Below, one piece after another: positions 32,330-46,800 of a stretch of DNA of 64,000 bases (its first letter is position 1; each line of letters starts with the position of its first letter). The DNA is from Bugulina stolonifera (lineage: Eukaryota; Bryozoa; Gymnolaemata; Cheilostomatida; Bugulidae): assembly GCA_935421135.1 (NCBI GenBank), contig OW285191.1, positions 14,449,700 through 14,513,699 on the forward strand, given 5' to 3'. A model generated the notes under the pieces. The model worked only from the letters and a program-made list of their open reading frames with translations. It was not told the origin of the DNA and did not search any database. The position numbers were made by a program, and so were the translations under genes.

Positions 32330-35300
32330 AGTCTATGATAATTTAAAATATCACGTATTACTTGACCTTACTGCTTAGGCTATTTATGACTTGATAAAAA
32401 TGTTGAATGTTCAGTCATAGATATTTGATATTCTGGAGATTAAATTTGATATTTTAATTATTATTATAATTATATTTAATATTAGATTAAATAATATAAT
32501 CAAAATGATAATCATATCATTAGATTGGTTTAGTTATGATGCCCAGGTCATTATGATTATCAATCTGGAACCTACACTATAATCAATGAGTACTCTTTGC
32601 TATAATCTAATGTTACATTATTGTGATATTCCATTGGTTGATTGATAATTCGATGGCCATGGCACTAATATATCCATTATCATACTCCTGAAAATCATAA
32701 TGATAAGTTAATGATCATGATGATTCACACAAATCAAATGATGATTTAACTTAATGATAATCTAATTCAGTCAGCTTCAGCTACTGAGTGCTTCTATAAC
32801 ACATACTATAATTTATCTGCCATAATGTATGCTATATATATGTCAACTAAAATTCACATCGGCTTACTTGTCACACAAAATACGTGGAGGTAGAATAGTG
32901 CTAACTCAGCAACAATTAAAAGTACACAATTTGTGCAACAATTGAAAAAAAATTTATTATTACCTATAACCTCGGATTCTTCTGGAATAGTCCGGGAGGT
33001 GATCAAAGACACCCGCAATACCGTTGCAGTCCGTATTTACTCCGGTGTGCAGCTTTAAATGCTCATTACTATAACAATACTATTTTACCTGCTAGGTAGG
33101 AATCGTTTCTAGGGGTAGAGCATAGACTAGTTTCAGCGCGCCTATTGGTTACTGTGAAGTTGTCTCCTCTCGCTATAGTAGAGAAGACAATTGCCTTGAT
33201 TATGGCTAGAAATTCTCAAGTTCACACCATCTCATGCTGTTAGGACTCAAGAAGAGTATTCAGCCATTTTGTAGAGTGCACATAACAACAATGTAGCTTT
33301 AACACATTATTCCGACTTGAATTGCAATATCCTGAATCAAATGTAAGAACTAGATAGACAAATTTACATGATTTGGGATGATACTATTGATTTTTGGAAA
33401 AGCGTTGTTGATGATTTCTTATGCTGTAAAACCTAGAGGAAATATCTAAAAGTGCCCTAGAGGTTACCTTAAAAACTGGGAGTCCCCCTGTGAAAGCAGG
33501 AGACTTGATAGGTGTGACAAAAATTACATTAAACGGCTAGATATGCTAAAGCTTCTTGTAGCGATAGAAATTATATTAACCATTGAAATACAGTGTATTT
33601 TGTTACTTTGGCATGATGTGCCATCCGCTTTAGGGGTTTAGCCTTGATGATGCCTTTAGCAACTACTATGGCACCTTGTAGGATACACAGCAAATGTAAG
33701 TTGGAGTTCATCATGGGAAAACTGTGCTATTTTTGCTATGTTCTACTGAAGCTGCGGGAAGGCATGTCATGGTTCCATTATAAGAAATACACTAATGACT
33801 GAAATCAGCCTTATAATTTTAGTTTATATGGTGTTAATGAATCCATGGACTTATTTGAAAGGTTTCGACAGTCGTTAAGCAGCAGCTGGTATACCCAGAT
33901 TAGCCCAGCAAGGCCCATGGTGCTTGAGGTTGGACTGCCCCAGGCTCAACCCAGGCCATTATTATAATCAAGATGGCCTGCAGATAATGTTTCGTAAATA
34001 ATGGATGAGCAAACATTATCTAGTTATGATCCCTTATCATTCAAACTCTTAACACCTATTAATCTCTATTTGACATTAATATCATTATTATACTTTTGTT
34101 GACTTAGCTAAAAAGTAACCCACTTACAAAGTTATAATCATTTTTACCTCATATTCTTAAAACTTGAGATGCTAAAAGGCGGGTGGAAAAATACACCCAC
34201 TCAATAAATTTTAATATTAAGAGTCTTTTTGTACACCTGCGTTTTTTAAAGAGCAACTTAGTTAATTAAGTGATGACCAAGTAAAGGAATCACTTTTGAT
34301 ACTTGATCATCCTAAACAACTCCTTGAGTATCATCCAAGTTAAGTGAGTAAAAAACCAGGCATCAGTTTAACAAAGTGTTATCTGTTTGCAAAGTGTTAG
34401 ATGTATGTTTTTGGGAATGATCCAAGTGTAGGCTGCACTTTCTACTATGAATTTGGCTAGATTTTAACAAATTAATACTGTATGCAGGCGAGGTAATTCC
34501 TGTTTACGTCTACCAGCAGCAGGGTACTTAGGCTACATAAATCAAGTAGCCATGTATGTTTTCCTGCCAAAACTGAACACCAGCAATAAAAAATCCTGCT
34601 CTAGAAATATTGCCTACCCAATTCCCTCTTTCAAAACTACGATGTTCCATCAATACAAGTCAAGTTTGGTTGTAGAATCACAGATTCACAGCATTACGCT
34701 TTTCATTACGCAATAATTGAGCTGATGTCTTTATCAAACTCCATATGTATCTGGACTTATTATATTAAAAACACCGATCTCTCGCAATGTATTTTTGCAA
34801 CCATCATATCAATTCAATTAAACAGTCATGTTATTTATAATTATTTTTCTCTCATTGTGCGTAGTCAATCCTTGTGTATTATTATAACGACTTTTAAAAA
34901 GTATTCACAGCATAACAGTAGGTTGGTTAATATGTCATCTGATATATGTCATGTATACATGCATTAGCTATGAGTTGCTTTTTAATCTTTATACATTGTG
35001 TGAGCTAATTATAATGTTAACTGAATTGTCTAGAATTTGTTAGTTGGCACCAGTTTCTGATGGGATATTTTATCCCTTGTTTAACACTCTTATCTCTATA
35101 CGACTGTCACTATGATTGTGCGAATTGTTTTCATGTTTGCTGTGTATCCATATCACTGCCCCAATACCCTGCGAGCTTGTTATTTTTTGCTGCAGAACAC
35201 AATAAAACTTGTAGAAATCAATTTTTATACAGTGTCCATGTTTTCTAGATATCTTATTTACTCTATTGTATTGACTAAATGTTGCCTTTGTGATTTAAGA

Positions 35301-38300
35301 GTTGCCTTTATTAAAAAGCTTTGGCGACATATAAGAGCTTGGGATAAAAACCTTCAAACTGTCACTTATGGCTATTATTTTCATAGCACATTGATTCCAA
35401 ACAAATACTCATGTTTATATTTTGGCAATGAGCTGTAATTGGTTAATCGGAATGATATCCAGTAACCAATAATACAGTCATCCCCATCATGCAGTGTATT
35501 AGTCACACTGGCTATACATAACGCTAAGTGTAACCTGAGCCAGTATTATTATAATGCTAAAAGATAGACGCTCTTAAGAATTGGCTCATCGCCAGTTATT
35601 CAAAATTGTAAAGTTATATAATGTTAACATTTGAAAAAGTTTCTACATTCAAAGTTAAATATAATTTAGTCAATAGTGGTTGGAATATTCGGAAATGTAT
35701 TAACTAAGCAAATAGATACTGGTTATTTATACCAACTTCATATTTGTTTCTATTATTGGATTGCTAAAGTGCAATTGCATAAAACAACTATATTTCAACT
35801 TTTGAGAAGAATTTTCTATCTAGACTTTATTATTCATGACCAATATATTAATTATGGCACACTTTTTCAATATTGTTTGTTACAATGTGGCAGCGACTCC
35901 AATTTTTCTTCATTTACATTTATAAAGCAGATTCAAATACATATTGAAAATATACGTAATGTCTTTAGTTTAGATTTATCAGTAGCCATTTTTAAAGTTC
36001 AGACAAAATTATCTTATGTTATCATCTAGTCCCAGGTAGCGAAACTTATGTGCTGGTAAAATTAACGTTTCCAATGAACATTTTCAAAACTTCAAAAAGC
36101 CTGTTTTCATGCCTTACATGGTACTTGGCAAGGCGCATAATGTATAATGTAGGTACTAGAGGGAGGGCTCCATGACCCCCAACCCTGGCAGAAATAATAG
36201 CAATTTGGCTTAGACTTTTAAGCCAAGTTAAAGCACTGACCTCTCATAACATCCTGCTGTAGAGGTTCAATAATATTGTATATGGAGCCATAAAGTTTAA
36301 CCACTGAACTCATAACCCATGTCAGGACTGTATGGCAAAAGTTGTCTTCTCTTTTATTCTAAGCAGTTATGGCTAGTCTAATGAATTTCCCACCCAGAGC
36401 CAAGTCCAATGATAGTAGATAATATAAAACTCAAGTAATATGCAGGTCATATGTTTCTCAAAAGTATCACTAATACATTAAATTGCGCTAAAGATTGGTT
36501 GACGCCACAGGATAATTGACAGTTTCGCTAAAAGTTAAATATTGGCGCTTTGTTTCCTCCTGTTGTATAATGCTGTAAGACGCTTGTCACTACGATGTTT
36601 GCAAAGTGTTGTAGACTAACAATAGTCCATTGAGTTTATTGTTACTTGTTGTAAAAAATTATGTCAATCTAGATGTTATCGCAGTAATTGAGTCAACTTA
36701 CGCTAGACAAAACCGGGATAATTTTATGAGTAAATAAAAACTAATATGTTGGCTTCTACAGGTCTATTCACAGTAGCAGGTTGTGAGATCATATAATAGC
36801 AAGTGTCATGTTATCTAATCAATCTATCATAATATTGCCTCATGTGAACCAAGTTGGTGACAATGCCGTGCAGTGATGATCTAGTAGCATTGCACACGAA
36901 CCAGACAATTTTCCAGACAATTTTCCGGATTTTCATATATTCAACGTTACGACTTTTTCAATAGAGGGGGAGACAGAATTTGATGACCGATTTAATTATT
37001 TGCTTAGAATTGAGAAGTTTGCACTTTGCAACAAGACACTAAATATAGAGTGGCTTATTCCAAAAAAAGGCTCTTACCTAACTTAATTGGTTTTTTGTAA
37101 AAATATCCAGTTTAGTTAAACACATTGGTTCAGAGTTATATTTATATAGACGCATCCATGTGATACAAAGTAAATACTAGACTTTCTAACTTATCATTAC
37201 ACGAGAAAAATCAGCTATCTATTAATTGTAACATTTGATGAACAAATAAATCTTAGCTACTTCACGGCTTGGACAGTGAATCACAACACTTTCAAGTAGT
37301 AGTAGCATTCTTATTACTTTAGTCAAACAAAATTTAAAAAATCAGGTAAATACCATGCCAGACCAGGGTATTAGCTTTTAAATGAGTTAAAGTTCAAAAC
37401 ATTGAACTTCACTCAAATCTCCTAGAAGTACAATATATATTATTTTTCCACATTATTCTTATGTAATATTCTTTATTTCGATATTCAAATTTGTATGCTA
37501 CACTATGTGTATGTGAAACATGATTTTTTTAATATTCCAATATATTTTCAATACATAGGTTGGTCTACTAGCTCAACTATAATTACATTTCTAGATTAGT
37601 ATGAACAGTGTGAATGCATTCCTCCCATGTTTATTATAAACAAGTTTAATTAGCAACCAATTGGATTAATTGAGTACAATTTCAGGAACTTGTAGTACAT
37701 TCATCTGCTCTATGATGTTTACTAACTATTTAGCTGATACAGTATATATATATCAGACAAACAATGTCGTAGATTAGCTCAATTTAGCACAGATACGACA
37801 TGATCTCATCTGGGGAAGCAAAATCTGTATTAGGCTAATTTCCATATATTTAATCATTAGCCTTTGATCATTGAAAGTGTGCCACAGTCTCCAAAATAGG
37901 CACAGCTGTCTTCTAACGTCCTCAACTCCTGCTTATATGATTATCACCTAATTTTAACACTACATTATAAGTTAATTTCTAAAGAAAGAGATAATTAGCA
38001 GGACTGGAAATTATACATTGCTGAAATAAAAAAGACCACCTCTGTTGGTGTAGCCATGCAGGAAGAACAGAAACTGTCCTAACGATTTCGCACTATTTGT
38101 TTCGCCAGTTATATTTGCCATTTCACTGCCAGCATTCATTCTAGCAGATTTATAATGCTCTCCTGAAATTTGGAGAACCCTGCTAATATCTTACCAATGT
38201 TATAGAGAGACATTCCTAAAACACCAGTTCCAAGTTTACAAAGGGGTGGTTTTGAATTAAGGTTATTTATAGGCTTACGTATACATATTGCTGTGAATTC

Positions 38301-38340
38301 AACTGCATTTTATCTTCTCTCTGGCGTCACCATATTTAGA
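32330..38340. other. Gene-poor region
   Basis: AT-rich. Between 32440 and 32780 there are many loosely palindromic ATGATAATCAT-like stretches that could be a degraded element. Open frames such as 34725-34967, 35112-35438 and 35676-36029 are rich in Ile, Phe, Tyr and Leu, have no domain signature and look like chance in AT-rich DNA. No RNA gene is recognised. Confidence 0.4.
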
Positions 38341-38429
38341 AAGGTTGCAATTCAGCAGATCTGCCAGTCTCTGCTTGAAGTCTCAGCAATGGAATAGAAT
38401 GGTACAATACTTAGCCGCATGCAGATTAT

Positions 38430-38610
38430 GTACAACTAAGCTTACATTACATGCACGTCACAATGCGTGCCACGGTGGTACGTACTACACGCGCATCACA
38501 ATGCATGCCACAATGGTACATACTACACGCACGTCACCACTTGTGCACACTATAGTCACTTCACAATGCATGCACACTACATGCACATGGTAAGACAATA
38601 CATACATGTA
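38430..38610. repeat. Degenerate CACAATGCATGC-rich tandem repeat
   Basis: Several imperfect copies (~45 bp) contain TACTACACGC, TCACAATGCATGCCAC and AATGGTACA. The plus-strand frame through it is His/Thr/Met-rich and is taken as non-coding. Confidence 0.55.
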
Positions 38611-38693
38611 CTACATGCATACGGTTCTATACTGTAACTAAAGTGACATTCATCATAACCCCTGAAATAATGCACTGGTATCTGCAATACGCA

Positions 38694-39123
38694 CTAGTTG
38701 TCTTGGTGGCACGGGTGGTTAGTGCTTGCAGCGATACTTCTAGTTGTCTGCAAGGGACCAGGTTTGAGTGACGCAGAGGTTTGCTCCCAAAGACAATTAC
38801 TCTGTCCATTACAGTCCCAAGCTGCCGCTATCATCTGCTCCATGGTCTTTACTCCTCTAGCCTTTGATCTCAAAGTAATAGCAAAACAATGATTGATCCA
38901 CCATTTACAATAGTACATGGCAGAGCAGTTGATTGAGAGAGCTGTGCCACTGGAGGAACACTGTGCACCATTTTGGGCTTTCTAAAACAAATCAAAATGG
39001 CTGAAAGCAAAGTTTGACCAATGTAATTCTTTGTGTAGGTCCAATATGGCCTCTGGTTAACTTACGGTGGTGCAACTCTCACAATTAATGCTCTGGTACA
39101 TGGTGGGGTTGTAAGTTATATTG
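38694..39123 (-). CDS. Cysteine-rich protein, two 3' exons (Ly6/uPAR-like spacing)
   Basis: Exon 39123-39066 (acceptor AAGTAG, donor ACC|GTAAGT) and exon 38981-38694 (acceptor GTTTTAG, stop TAG 38694-38696) join in phase 0. Together they give 114 residues: NITYNPTMYQSINCESCTT, then KAQNGAQCSSSGTALSINCS and onward. Eight cysteines have spacing C-x2-C-x9-C-x10-C-x5-C-x6-C-x24-C-x5-C, reminiscent of three-finger (Ly6/uPAR) domains but without the final CN. The region is GC-richer than its surroundings, as coding sequence would be. An upstream exon with ATG and signal peptide (entering in phase 2) should lie above 39123; I did not find it. A secreted protein is the likely reading. Confidence 0.42.
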
Positions 39124-41024
39124 CTACTTGGCTTATATTATGTGCTACAAATATGGGTATGGAGAAATATATAGGCATGTTTCTGACATGTATAGCCATA
39201 GTTTGCAATAAGAAATCTGATTAACTGTGAAAATGATAGTATAATTAATGGCAGCTAGGAGGGTCACTTGAGGAAGTGAAGAGGTTGATTATGGTTGGGG
39301 TGGTTTGGTTGGGACAGGTTAATTACTCTCCCTCTTCTTATCATTGTAATTGATACTGATACCAACGTACACTGATATATCAGCAACATTTCATAAAATT
39401 TACCTTAGTATTATAACATGTGTGTTATCATCATATGCTTCTGTATATCATAACGTGTTATAGGTGCGGTTTCAATGTTATAGCTAAAATAGTTGACAGT
39501 AGTAATAGTACAGCGTAGTAGTAAGAACAAAATTATGGAATTAAATTTTTTCAAAACTTCTATATTGTATATAGTTCATGACGGAATATATTCAGACATG
39601 AGAGAACATGTATTTGCAAAAGTTTATCTTGCTTAAGTTTCAAAGGGAGAAAAGCTTAGTTATGTTTTAAGTCAACAATTATGCACAAGTACTTTATAGT
39701 ATAATGCACATTTGCATAGACTAAATATATATATATGTATTTGTTTTATACAAGCTTCGAATAAAAAAATGTAAAATAATATGTGAGCATACAGCAAATT
39801 ATTAAAAACACAAACCATACACACATGTATTATATAATTATATGTTATACAAGGAATTTTTCTAATCAAATATTAGCAGTTTAATACAATTCAAAAGATG
39901 TAAATATTGCCTCATTTATAATTATTAGCAGTATAGTAGTGAGCAATGAATGACATGTATGAGATACAGAATATGCATGTAAGCAAGTAAATTCACATGT
40001 AATATTACTGTCAATCGCTGTAATTATTATGCATAGAATCTAATTCATAATTACGTTGTACTCCTAAACAGGGATATACAATGCGTAACTTGCCAATTAC
40101 GACTTTCAATTCCAATCATTAAATCATTATGTCTCCACAACTAATTATTATAACTCCAAATTTTCTAATTTGTGATCATATATTTCATTTCCAAAACAAA
40201 ATAGTAGAAGTAGACACGATTGTGCTCGGCTAAAGTCACTGCTTTACACGTAGGTGTTGATGTCTATAAGGCAACCTGCGCCATACTTGAGTACGCAATT
40301 GACAAGTAGTTAGTTTTGAGTAGCCAATGAGTTACCAAATCCGGAGACAGAAATTTAACTAACAAGTGGTAAATTATACCTATCAGTGACCTATACACCA
40401 GTCTATGTCTATGTCAAGTGGTCTATGGCCATAGTTGTTAAAACAATAGTGGCTCAACAGCCCATGTATCTGTGAGAATCATGCTAGCAGTACCTTCACC
40501 ATAACGCTAATTTATATAATTAAAATGTTCAATATATGTTATCTTGTAGAAAGATAGAATTGGCTTATTTTCTCACAAATGGATAAAATGCAAAAGTTTT
40601 GAAAAATAGTTAGACATTATACATTGTATAATATGTGGTACGTTTATGTTTGCCCGGCTTACGCAGGCCTAAGTGATAATAATAATAAATGGTAACATTT
40701 TTACAAAAGCTTCTGAATTTTTGTGCAGAATATTAAAAATTTTTACTTCCCATAATCAGTATTACCCTTGAGAGGTGCAATCTGGAAATGGTAGAGCATT
40801 GATGGATTTGTAACAGTTATAAAAACAAATATTTCTCTCTGTTTCAAAGTTTTTGTTTTTAATAAATTACCTAACTGGAGTTTATCTCGTAATATCTGGT
40901 CTATGTGTTACAGGATTGTACATGTATCCTTTGTTATTTTTTTCAAATCTGTCTCAACCTTGTTAATAATATTATTTCTGTTACTCTATTCTTGTCACTA
41001 TCAGAGAATCCCAAATTCAAAAGG

Positions 41025-41072
41025 TTGACTTATGCAAGGCATGGGTATGTATACATGCCTTGCATAAGTCAA
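41025..41072. repeat. Perfect 19-bp inverted repeat (hairpin), 10-nt loop
   Basis: The left arm TTGACTTATGCAAGGCATG (41025-41043) and its exact complement (41054-41072) flank the loop GGTATGTATA. Either strand could fold into a stable stem. It could be a small-RNA precursor, a foldback element remnant or a cruciform. No terminal duplication is obvious. Confidence 0.85.
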
Positions 41073-41949
41073 TAACATGGCTACGAAGGGAAACACTGAG
41101 AAATATGGATTTGGTGCTATCCACTTTATGCATGTTACAGACTCACCTGAGGAAAAAAGTGAATAGGCATTATCTTGATGAGTAATTGACATGAATCATT
41201 CTGCTAAGTCATTCTCTTAACAGTCTCTCAGATAATAAATCTTATATAATTCCATAGCATCAATACCCTCTAAGCCGATATTAGAGAGGACCTGTACATC
41301 ACCCCAGGCATATATTTCTATATTATATGCGTGTCTAACACTTGCACTTCAATATGTGCCACTTGTTGGTACAATTCCATAACAATATAATTCTTTTATT
41401 GACAGTGTCATTTAAATATTTTGTCTTGGAATTTAAAACTTGTTTTTGTGCAAGTATTTTTGTAAGCTCCTCATAATTTGAAGTAACCTTTTGTAGTAAC
41501 TGTCATCAGATTATATCATTTAGAGAGATTTGATTTATTCATTTCTTTGGAAAGTGCTCCGTTGATCCCTTTCTCAATTTTAATGCAAATTGAAATAATG
41601 GACAGGCGGGAAACTTGTATATAGTCAAGCTATACACAAATGCCATACAAATGCACATATCAATTTAGATTGATTTTCTCAATATTATAAGAAAGCAAAT
41701 GAAATCAACTGAAATTTTGAAAGTTATTTTTGTATCATGTTTCACTTATTAAATTATAGCCTTAGTGACTCAATGCAGGTTTGAAACATATAAGCGTTTT
41801 CTACCCTTTAAGCTCTGGAACCCGGACCAAATTTTAATCTACTATTTTTGTTTTTATTGGGTAAATACGGACTGTCCAAAAGGCTAATTTTTATTATTTG
41901 TGAGCAGAAGACTGAAAAATATGCGAAGTTTTGAATCCTACTACATTAG

Positions 41950-42093
41950 TTGATTCATCGGGTCATCCATCTTTGTACGGCCACACCCACTTCTGAAGAG
42001 AATGTGGAGCTAAGGCTATATGAATGCCAAATCCATCTGTTACAGAGGAAGTTGTTAGAAGTACAGCAATTAGAAGGTGTTGGAGCTACTTGA
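41950..42093 (+). pseudogene. Possible coding remnant or terminal exon, coiled-coil-like
   Basis: After an ACATTAG acceptor a 47-codon frame runs to TGA at 42091-42093. It contains TSEENVELRLYECQIHLLQR followed by KLLEVQQLEG. The helical, charged pattern is unlike chance AT-rich translation. It resembles C-terminal tails of DNA-binding proteins carried by some DNA transposons, but this is only a general likeness. Confidence 0.25.
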
Positions 42094-43847
42094 TGTCTGG
42101 CCTAAGTGTTACAACAACCTCAAACTATCATAATACCTGAGCAAACTACTTCTATATATCATTATATCTTATATTATCTTAACACTCTTTGGCAATAAAT
42201 TAGCCTATACATGTAAACCTGGTCACACTTGGTCAACTCTTAGCGTCACTGACACAAGTCAAGTACAACAACTTGCCACACTCCAGCGTGGCAAGAATTA
42301 TTGAATTACTTTATGAATAAACAGTTGGGATGTGCAATGTTTGTATAAAATAATTAACTTGTAAATAACTTCATGTATTTATTACATAACAGAAAATAAT
42401 GATTATTGAAAATAGATGATATCATGCCAATGATAATGAGTTATGACTTGCTTAAACCTGCTAGTACACTTTACAAGTAAGCGTTTATACAACCATGTGC
42501 ATGTATGTGTGTATGAAATGATGAAGAGAGATTATTAAAATTGTTTATTTAACAGGTCGTATAAAAATTTAGCAGTCAAGAATTTTATTCATTCAATTAA
42601 ATTTCTCGTAAGAACTTTGTAGAAATTCACAGAATACTAGCACTGGTGCCATACGTGAGTGAATATAACTTTGTACGAGAGGTATCAGAGATATCCCCAG
42701 TAATAAATCTAGTCTATGGCATCCAATTCCAATTTGAAAGCAGGGTCACTAAAAACAACACACCGGTTTCCAGAGAAATCTTGAATATCAGAATAGTTTT
42801 AATAGTGACCAAATTGTAGTTGAATTTTGCAATTATTTGTAGACTTATAGCAAGCCCTATGCAAGAAAACAACAAAATTATGTAGTATTTTGTAATATTA
42901 GTCTTCACCATGTATTTATGATGCCATGCAGTATTGTAACTGTAACAATATACATGTATTATGTTGATTTTAAAGTATTACATGTAGGTTTAGTTTTGCT
43001 TCAATAATTCTACTATTTTAACGGTGTATGAATATTGTTGTTTAAACAGTAACTTTCAGTGAGCATTATGCTACATGCTGAAAGATTTTTTTATACTCCT
43101 GCATAAAAACCTTTAGGTATATAATTTTCCCATGGTTTATGGAATTCAGTTGTATGCCACAGCTTTTCAAAAATGTCTAAATGCTTGAAACTTTTCTTCG
43201 GCAATTTATGTTTAAATGGTTTTGCTTAACAAAATCATTACAGTAAGGCATTCTTCAGATTTTTACAATATATTATGGCTATCATCAAAACGTAGCATGT
43301 AACACATATTTGCAATAATAATGCTCCAATTGACTTAGAATAAAATAAAATACATGTTGATTATACAAAATATTCTAACGGATTAGAACACGAACAACAG
43401 AAAACTCTGACTGAATTAGTCGACTAAAATTCAACCAAATTTACAGAAAAATATATTTACAAGGATAACAATAGTTGTATATGGGGAGGAAGCTATGAAC
43501 CATCAATGTGTGAATATAACAGTATTTTTATCACCAGTTTTAGTTGCAGAAAACAATCTCATTTGGGGGAGGTAGGGCAGATTCCCTCATCATGTCGATA
43601 AAAATATATTACTGAAGTGGAACAAAGGTGCGAGTTAATGTTAAATGCCAATTGCAATCATCGCCAGTAAGCCTCACCTAACATTGACTATGTTAAATTT
43701 AATAGATAGAGTTCATTATATAATAATATTATATGAGCATAATACATTCCAATACCAAAAAAGTGTATAAAATGACTATCTTAGATCACTGTGCGTGCTT
43801 ACACCACAATTTATTGCTTTTAATATAAAATATTTTTCAGCCTATGT

Positions 43848-46800
43848 TTATAGGCTACTGACTTTTAAATGGGATTCTGTTGGTTGCTTTTTAATGACTA
43901 GATTTATACCACTGTCTTCATTAGATTTAGGAAGTGAAGAAATAAAATTTTCTTTTATGTCGGAAGTTTTATTTACAGTTTGTGTAGGTATTAGTTCGTC
44001 ATGACAACCGGGATCAATCTCCTCGTCCTCGCTGTCAGAGTTCGGTAGATCAGGATACTTGTCTGTGAAATCATCTTCATCTTCGTCATGACTGCTGCTA
44101 GAGTGTGGCGAGTTTAGCTCCGATCTTTCACTTTTCAAGTCAGATGATGTGGATGAGGAACATGGCCGATATCTCTCATTGTGTAACCTGAAAAAGGCAA
44201 CAAACAAAAAATATAAATTCACTTATTTTATTATAGGTGTTAAATGCAATAACTGAAGCTGTGCAGATGAAAAAAATCGAACTATTTATAAGTAAATATA
44301 TTTTGATTAGTCGAGATATCAATATTACTGCTTATGCCATTAACAACAAAGAGAAGACAACTCTCTTCAAGTGCATGCACCTCAGTTTCGATTGCATATT
44401 ACTGTATAAACTCTTTATGTAGTTTTAATTACATGTACACTTGAAATATTAGTTTATTGAGTTAATTATAAATGCTAAATTGACAGCTAGAGGGTTGTAG
44501 AAAGGACTTCATCTCATGTAGTGATATTAACTATTGCCCAAGGCTCTTGGCATGTTCTATATTATAAACTTCTAGATAGCCGCTGCTGCTGGTTTTCATT
44601 GTGAGAAAACATCTGCCTTGCAGGAGATCATTATTAATTTCAATTCTAGTTTATATTAATCAAAACTTCAAATGACATTACACGAAAATTCATTGATCTA
44701 CACTAATGAGCAACTGGTTTAAGCCACCCTCCAAGGTACATTTCAAAAATTAATTACTACTCAAACATAATGAATTTAATATGCATATCAACAAAATTGA
44801 AATTGAAAAATTCTTGATTTTGAATAGAACTGTCGTTGTAATTGCATACATGGAGGGACAAAACGAAACATAACATTACTGCAAATGTCACTGTATCAGA
44901 CACCCCTTAATAATACACAATCTAGACAGGGTATCAGTTTTTTAGTAAATTAACCCGGACAGGTTCACCTTGCCAACAGCAATCAGTGTTAATTTCCATA
45001 GTATGCTATGTAAGCAAATACTAGACTGTGATTTCACAAAGAGACACCTAAACATAGGCATTTATACATGTTTTTGTAAATGCAGTTTAGAATCCAAGGC
45101 TGGGGGATATATTACCTATCAACACATTTATAATCACCCTTTATTGCTTCTGGGCATATGCAGCTATTTGTTTCCAATAAGTTTAACAAACTTAATTTGT
45201 TAATATAGTGTCATAGTGATTTAGGTTTCATATGTACTGAAGATTTGTGGTTAAATTTCACAGTGTATGGCTACTTTGACTAGCCTGTTTATGGAAAGCT
45301 TTAGAAAGGCAAAATATTGGCCATCTAATCCCACTTGAACTGCTTCTTATTCCACCATTAGACTCATTTCAAAGTGCATAGCCTAAAACTTCTAAATGTA
45401 CACTTCCTCTGGTTTAACCACTTGATACTAAACCATTGCAGAATTTTTACACTTATCATTGATGTCTGACTGCTGTTTATCTATCTTATACTATTTCATC
45501 TGATGTAGGACTATATTGAAAATCATTTATATATATTTCATGCAATACTAACAACAGTCGGTGCAGAAGAGGTTGTTACCGAAGCCAACCTTGCTCTGCA
45601 AGCGTCACAGCTTAAATAATTCTACAGTCACAATGAGTGCCAAGTAAATCAAGCAGAAAAATGAAGTTTAGGCAAAAATAACATTTTAGTACACTTCCTG
45701 TAGAACTCATTCGGCTAGAAATGTTCCCATAAAAGTGTTTTGCAGGTTTTGTCAACTAACCAATTTGGTTGTGAATGGAACATGTCTGTTCATAAACACT
45801 AAAACTGGGCCCAGTTATCCTTAAATTGATAAATTACTATTAGATTGTGCATGTAGACCTGTTTGTAAAATAAATATATATCACATTTACCTATATAACA
45901 CTGCAACTACATGCAAAATAGCCCTACTATTTGTTATCAACTATATAGTGCCGTTATGCATTGTTACTTTGTATAGGCTACAATTCTGTACTTACTTATT
46001 CTTAGCTTCAGCTGCTCGGTCTCTTTGTCGTCTGTTTTTAAACCAGTTTCCAACTTGTGTGGGTGTGAGGTTGGTGGCTCCTGCCAATTCTTTCTTCTTA
46101 CTTGGGTTTGGATACGGATCCTGCAAACATAAAAACAGAGTAATGCCATAAATATCATCAGATATAGTTGGTAAATCATGTAGGTAAATATTAGTGTAAT
46201 CATGATGTAACACTATTCACTGTGTTACGTAATACCATTGTGAAACAGTCTCAAATTTACATGTACATGTAAACAATGCTTCCACAATTTTTTATATAAA
46301 ATATGATCATCATAATCACAATTAATACAGGTTTACTCGTATAAATATGTTTTTTTGTATAACAATATTATGTTTTTGGTACATAATTCTAATTTATATG
46401 TACATGAAACATGGAGTGGATATCAAGCTCACTATAATACTATTATAGTCGCTCACTGGTTAAAATTAGGATGCTGTAAAAAATACTTCTCTTGCAATAG
46501 CAAATTACGACAACTATTCCACACATTTAATTTTAGCACGTTTAGTTGGAGTTACTCTGATGTACGTAATTCTAGTTTTTTCCGAATTTTACCTGTAAGT
46601 ACCATTCCCTTAGTAGATTTCTTGTTCTTTCTTTAAAGCAATGTGTTTTTTGTTCTCCGTCCCAAATAGTCTTTGGAAACGGATGTTTCTTCCGCACCCT
46701 GTATTTATCTACAGGACCCAAAGCTCGGCCTCGCAACTTTTCAGCCTGGAATTATTATGTAAAAGTTGTATTGTATCTCTTCATGTAACATCATTGCTAA

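Larger units (their letters stand above)
39124..43847. other. Gene-poor region 3' of the SIX gene
   Basis: AT-rich, with a perfect hairpin at 41025-41072 and a possible coding remnant at 41950-42093, listed separately. Otherwise no gene, tRNA or element is recognised. It could hold regulatory DNA for the SIX gene, but I see no specific sites. Confidence 0.4.

Noticed and set aside
33640..33829. About 50-codon ATG frame in the gene-poor region
   Set aside because: No splice, domain or poly(A) support; within chance expectation.
35676..36029. 117-codon open frame
   Set aside because: Composition is Ile/Phe/Tyr/Leu-heavy, with no domain, splice context or GC rise; likely chance in AT-rich DNA.
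38698..38892. Plus-strand frame resembling a signal-peptide protein
   Set aside because: It begins at TTG right after a stop and lies opposite better-supported minus-strand exons.
45545..45618. Short protein-like frame in SIX intron 3
   Set aside because: It is only about 24 codons with no supporting splice partners.
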